13,922 nt of DNA. It comes from JAQVEM01 sp964556165 (GTDB taxonomy: Bacteria; Actinomycetota; Humimicrobiia; Humimicrobiales; Humimicrobiaceae). Position numbers and translations under genes: made by a program. The stretch is taken from assembly GCA_964556165.1 (NCBI GenBank), contig CAZKVH010000028.1, forward strand, positions 1 through 13,922, in the 5' to 3' direction. Shown here piece after piece: positions 12,887 to 13,922 of the stretch (position 1 is its first letter; each line of letters opens with the position of its first letter). Under the pieces are notes generated by a model. The model saw only the letters and a program-made list of their open reading frames with translations. It was not told the origin of the DNA and did no database searches.

Positions 12887-13900
12887 ATGAAAAGATATTC
12901 AATATATGATGTAGCAAAAAAAGCTGGCGTAGGAATTGGTACTGTTTCCAGGGTTATCAATAACAACAAGAACGTTAAAAATTCAACAAGAGCAAGGGTG
13001 CAACAAATTATAAAGGAACTGGACTACCAGCCAGATTTTTTTGCAAGAAATCTTGCAAAGAAAGTCAGCAAGACTATAGGGCTTTTAATTCCTGATATAA
13101 TAAACCCGATCTTTCCTGAAATGGCTAAAGGTATTAGCGATAAAGCCTTTTTAAATGATTACACAGTTTTTCTGAGTAATACTGATGAATCAATCGAGAA
13201 AGAGGCCAAACAGGTTTATCAATTAATAGAAAAAAGGGTAGATGGGATTATTTTTATTTCTACAGAAATGTGTAACAAAGATGGCGATTATGCACACTAT
13301 ATTTACCTGACGAAAAAGAACATCCCAACAGTTCTTATAAATGGGTCTATTAAAGATACCGATATTCCTTTTGTTAGAATAAATGAGTTAAAAGCTGGAT
13401 ATCTGGCAACAAGGCATATGATAGAAAAAGGCCTTAAAAAAATAGCATTTCTAGGCGGGCCGGAAAATTCCATACCAACTATTGAAAAACTTAAGGGTTA
13501 TAAAAAAGCTTTTAAGGAATCCAATCTGTCTATTAAAAAGGAATACATAATTCTGGATAAACATGAAATAGAAAACGGCTTAAAAAATACAACCAACTTA
13601 TTAAATATGAAAGAAAGACCGGAAGGAATAATAACAGTCAGTGATGCTCTTGCAATAGAAGCTATAAAAGCCACGCAGGCGATAAATATTAGAATACCAG
13701 ATGATATTAAAATTATCGGGTTTGACGATATCAAATTTTCTGAATCTTTTTCTCCTTCTATTACAACAATAGCACAACCAAAATACAAAATGGGAGCTAT
13801 GGCACTTGATATGTTGATTAATCTTATCGAAAAAAAGACATTACCTGAAAGAAGTGTTGTTATTGAACCAAGGCTGATACTAAGAGATTCTTGCCCTTGA
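12887..13900 (+). CDS. LacI family transcriptional regulator
   Basis: This 337-residue repressor is transcribed away from the sugar operon. The N-terminal helix-turn-helix is at about 4-24 (IYDVAKKAGVGIGTVSRVINN). The hinge helix follows (YQPDFFARNLAKK); its Leu inserts at the central CG step of operators in this family. The ligand-binding domain runs from about 62 to 335 with TIGLLIPDIINPIF, VDGIIFIST, IIGFDDIKFSESFSPSITTIAQP and a normal C-terminus (PRLILRDS). It probably releases the operators when the imported sugar or a breakdown product is bound. The ATG has AGGTGAT about 11 nt upstream. The likely targets are O1 and O2, for the sugar operon and its own gene. Family is certain; the inducer is inferred from context only. 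Confidence 0.97.
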   Translation: MKRYSIYDVAKKAGVGIGTVSRVINNNKNVKNSTRARVQQIIKELDYQPDFFARNLAKKVSKTIGLLIPDIINPIFPEMAKGISDKAFLNDYTVFLSNTDESIEKEAKQVYQLIEKRVDGIIFISTEMCNKDGDYAHYIYLTKKNIPTVLINGSIKDTDIPFVRINELKAGYLATRHMIEKGLKKIAFLGGPENSIPTIEKLKGYKKAFKESNLSIKKEYIILDKHEIENGLKNTTNLLNMKERPEGIITVSDALAIEAIKATQAINIRIPDDIKIIGFDDIKFSESFSPSITTIAQPKYKMGAMALDMLINLIEKKTLPERSVVIEPRLILRDSCP

Positions 13901-13922
13901 TATTAAACTTTTATATCGTTTA

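Overview
The window is AT-rich bacterial DNA from an assembly scaffold: one run of exactly 100 N lies at 9827-9926. Strong Shine-Dalgarno (SD) sequences, an anaerobe-style ABC sugar transport locus and a lipoprotein with a long Glu/Ala/Val linker suggest a low-GC anaerobe, such as a clostridial lineage or Atribacterota. I hold that placement loosely because there is no rRNA and no reliable phylogenetic marker comparison here. No tRNA, CRISPR array or insertion sequence was seen.

Left part (1-3870), housekeeping and isolated genes. On the minus strand lie the 5' part of radC (running off the window edge) and rpoD, the primary sigma factor. A plus-strand FkbM-family methyltransferase gene follows, with a clear promoter. 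It converges on a minus-strand gene for a small single-RRM RNA-binding protein, and the two share a bidirectional terminator. The RRM gene has a predicted leader of about 258 nt.

Right part (3868-13922), a sucrose or fructo-oligosaccharide locus. All structural genes run leftward in this order: extracellular sugar-binding lipoprotein, two ABC permeases (both truncated by the N gap), an HSL-family esterase, a GH32 beta-fructosidase, a P-loop uridine-kinase-like kinase and a GH13_18 sucrose-phosphorylase-family enzyme. A divergent LacI-family repressor gene runs rightward. Between the repressor and the binding-protein gene are two TGGAAGCG-type operators, and one sits directly downstream of a good repressor promoter. 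The likely scheme is ABC import of a sucrose-type sugar, cleavage in the cytoplasm by hydrolysis (GH32) or phosphorolysis (GH13_18), and phosphorylation of a product or of the sugar itself by the unusual kinase. No transporter ATPase is present, so a shared one elsewhere is likely.

The most interesting signal is at translation starts. The GH32 enzyme and the first permease both have convincing N-terminal protein sequence upstream of their first ATG, with no in-frame ATG, GTG or TTG available. In each case a strong SD sits exactly 7 nt before an ATC or ATA codon. A 33-codon reading frame just upstream of the binding-protein gene shows the same layout with ATT. These may be genuine AUH (AUA/AUC/AUU) starts. 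Other points of note are a long structured hairpin in the operon leader, a roughly 65-residue insertion in the GH13_18 enzyme, and possible mutually exclusive hairpins in the RRM leader.
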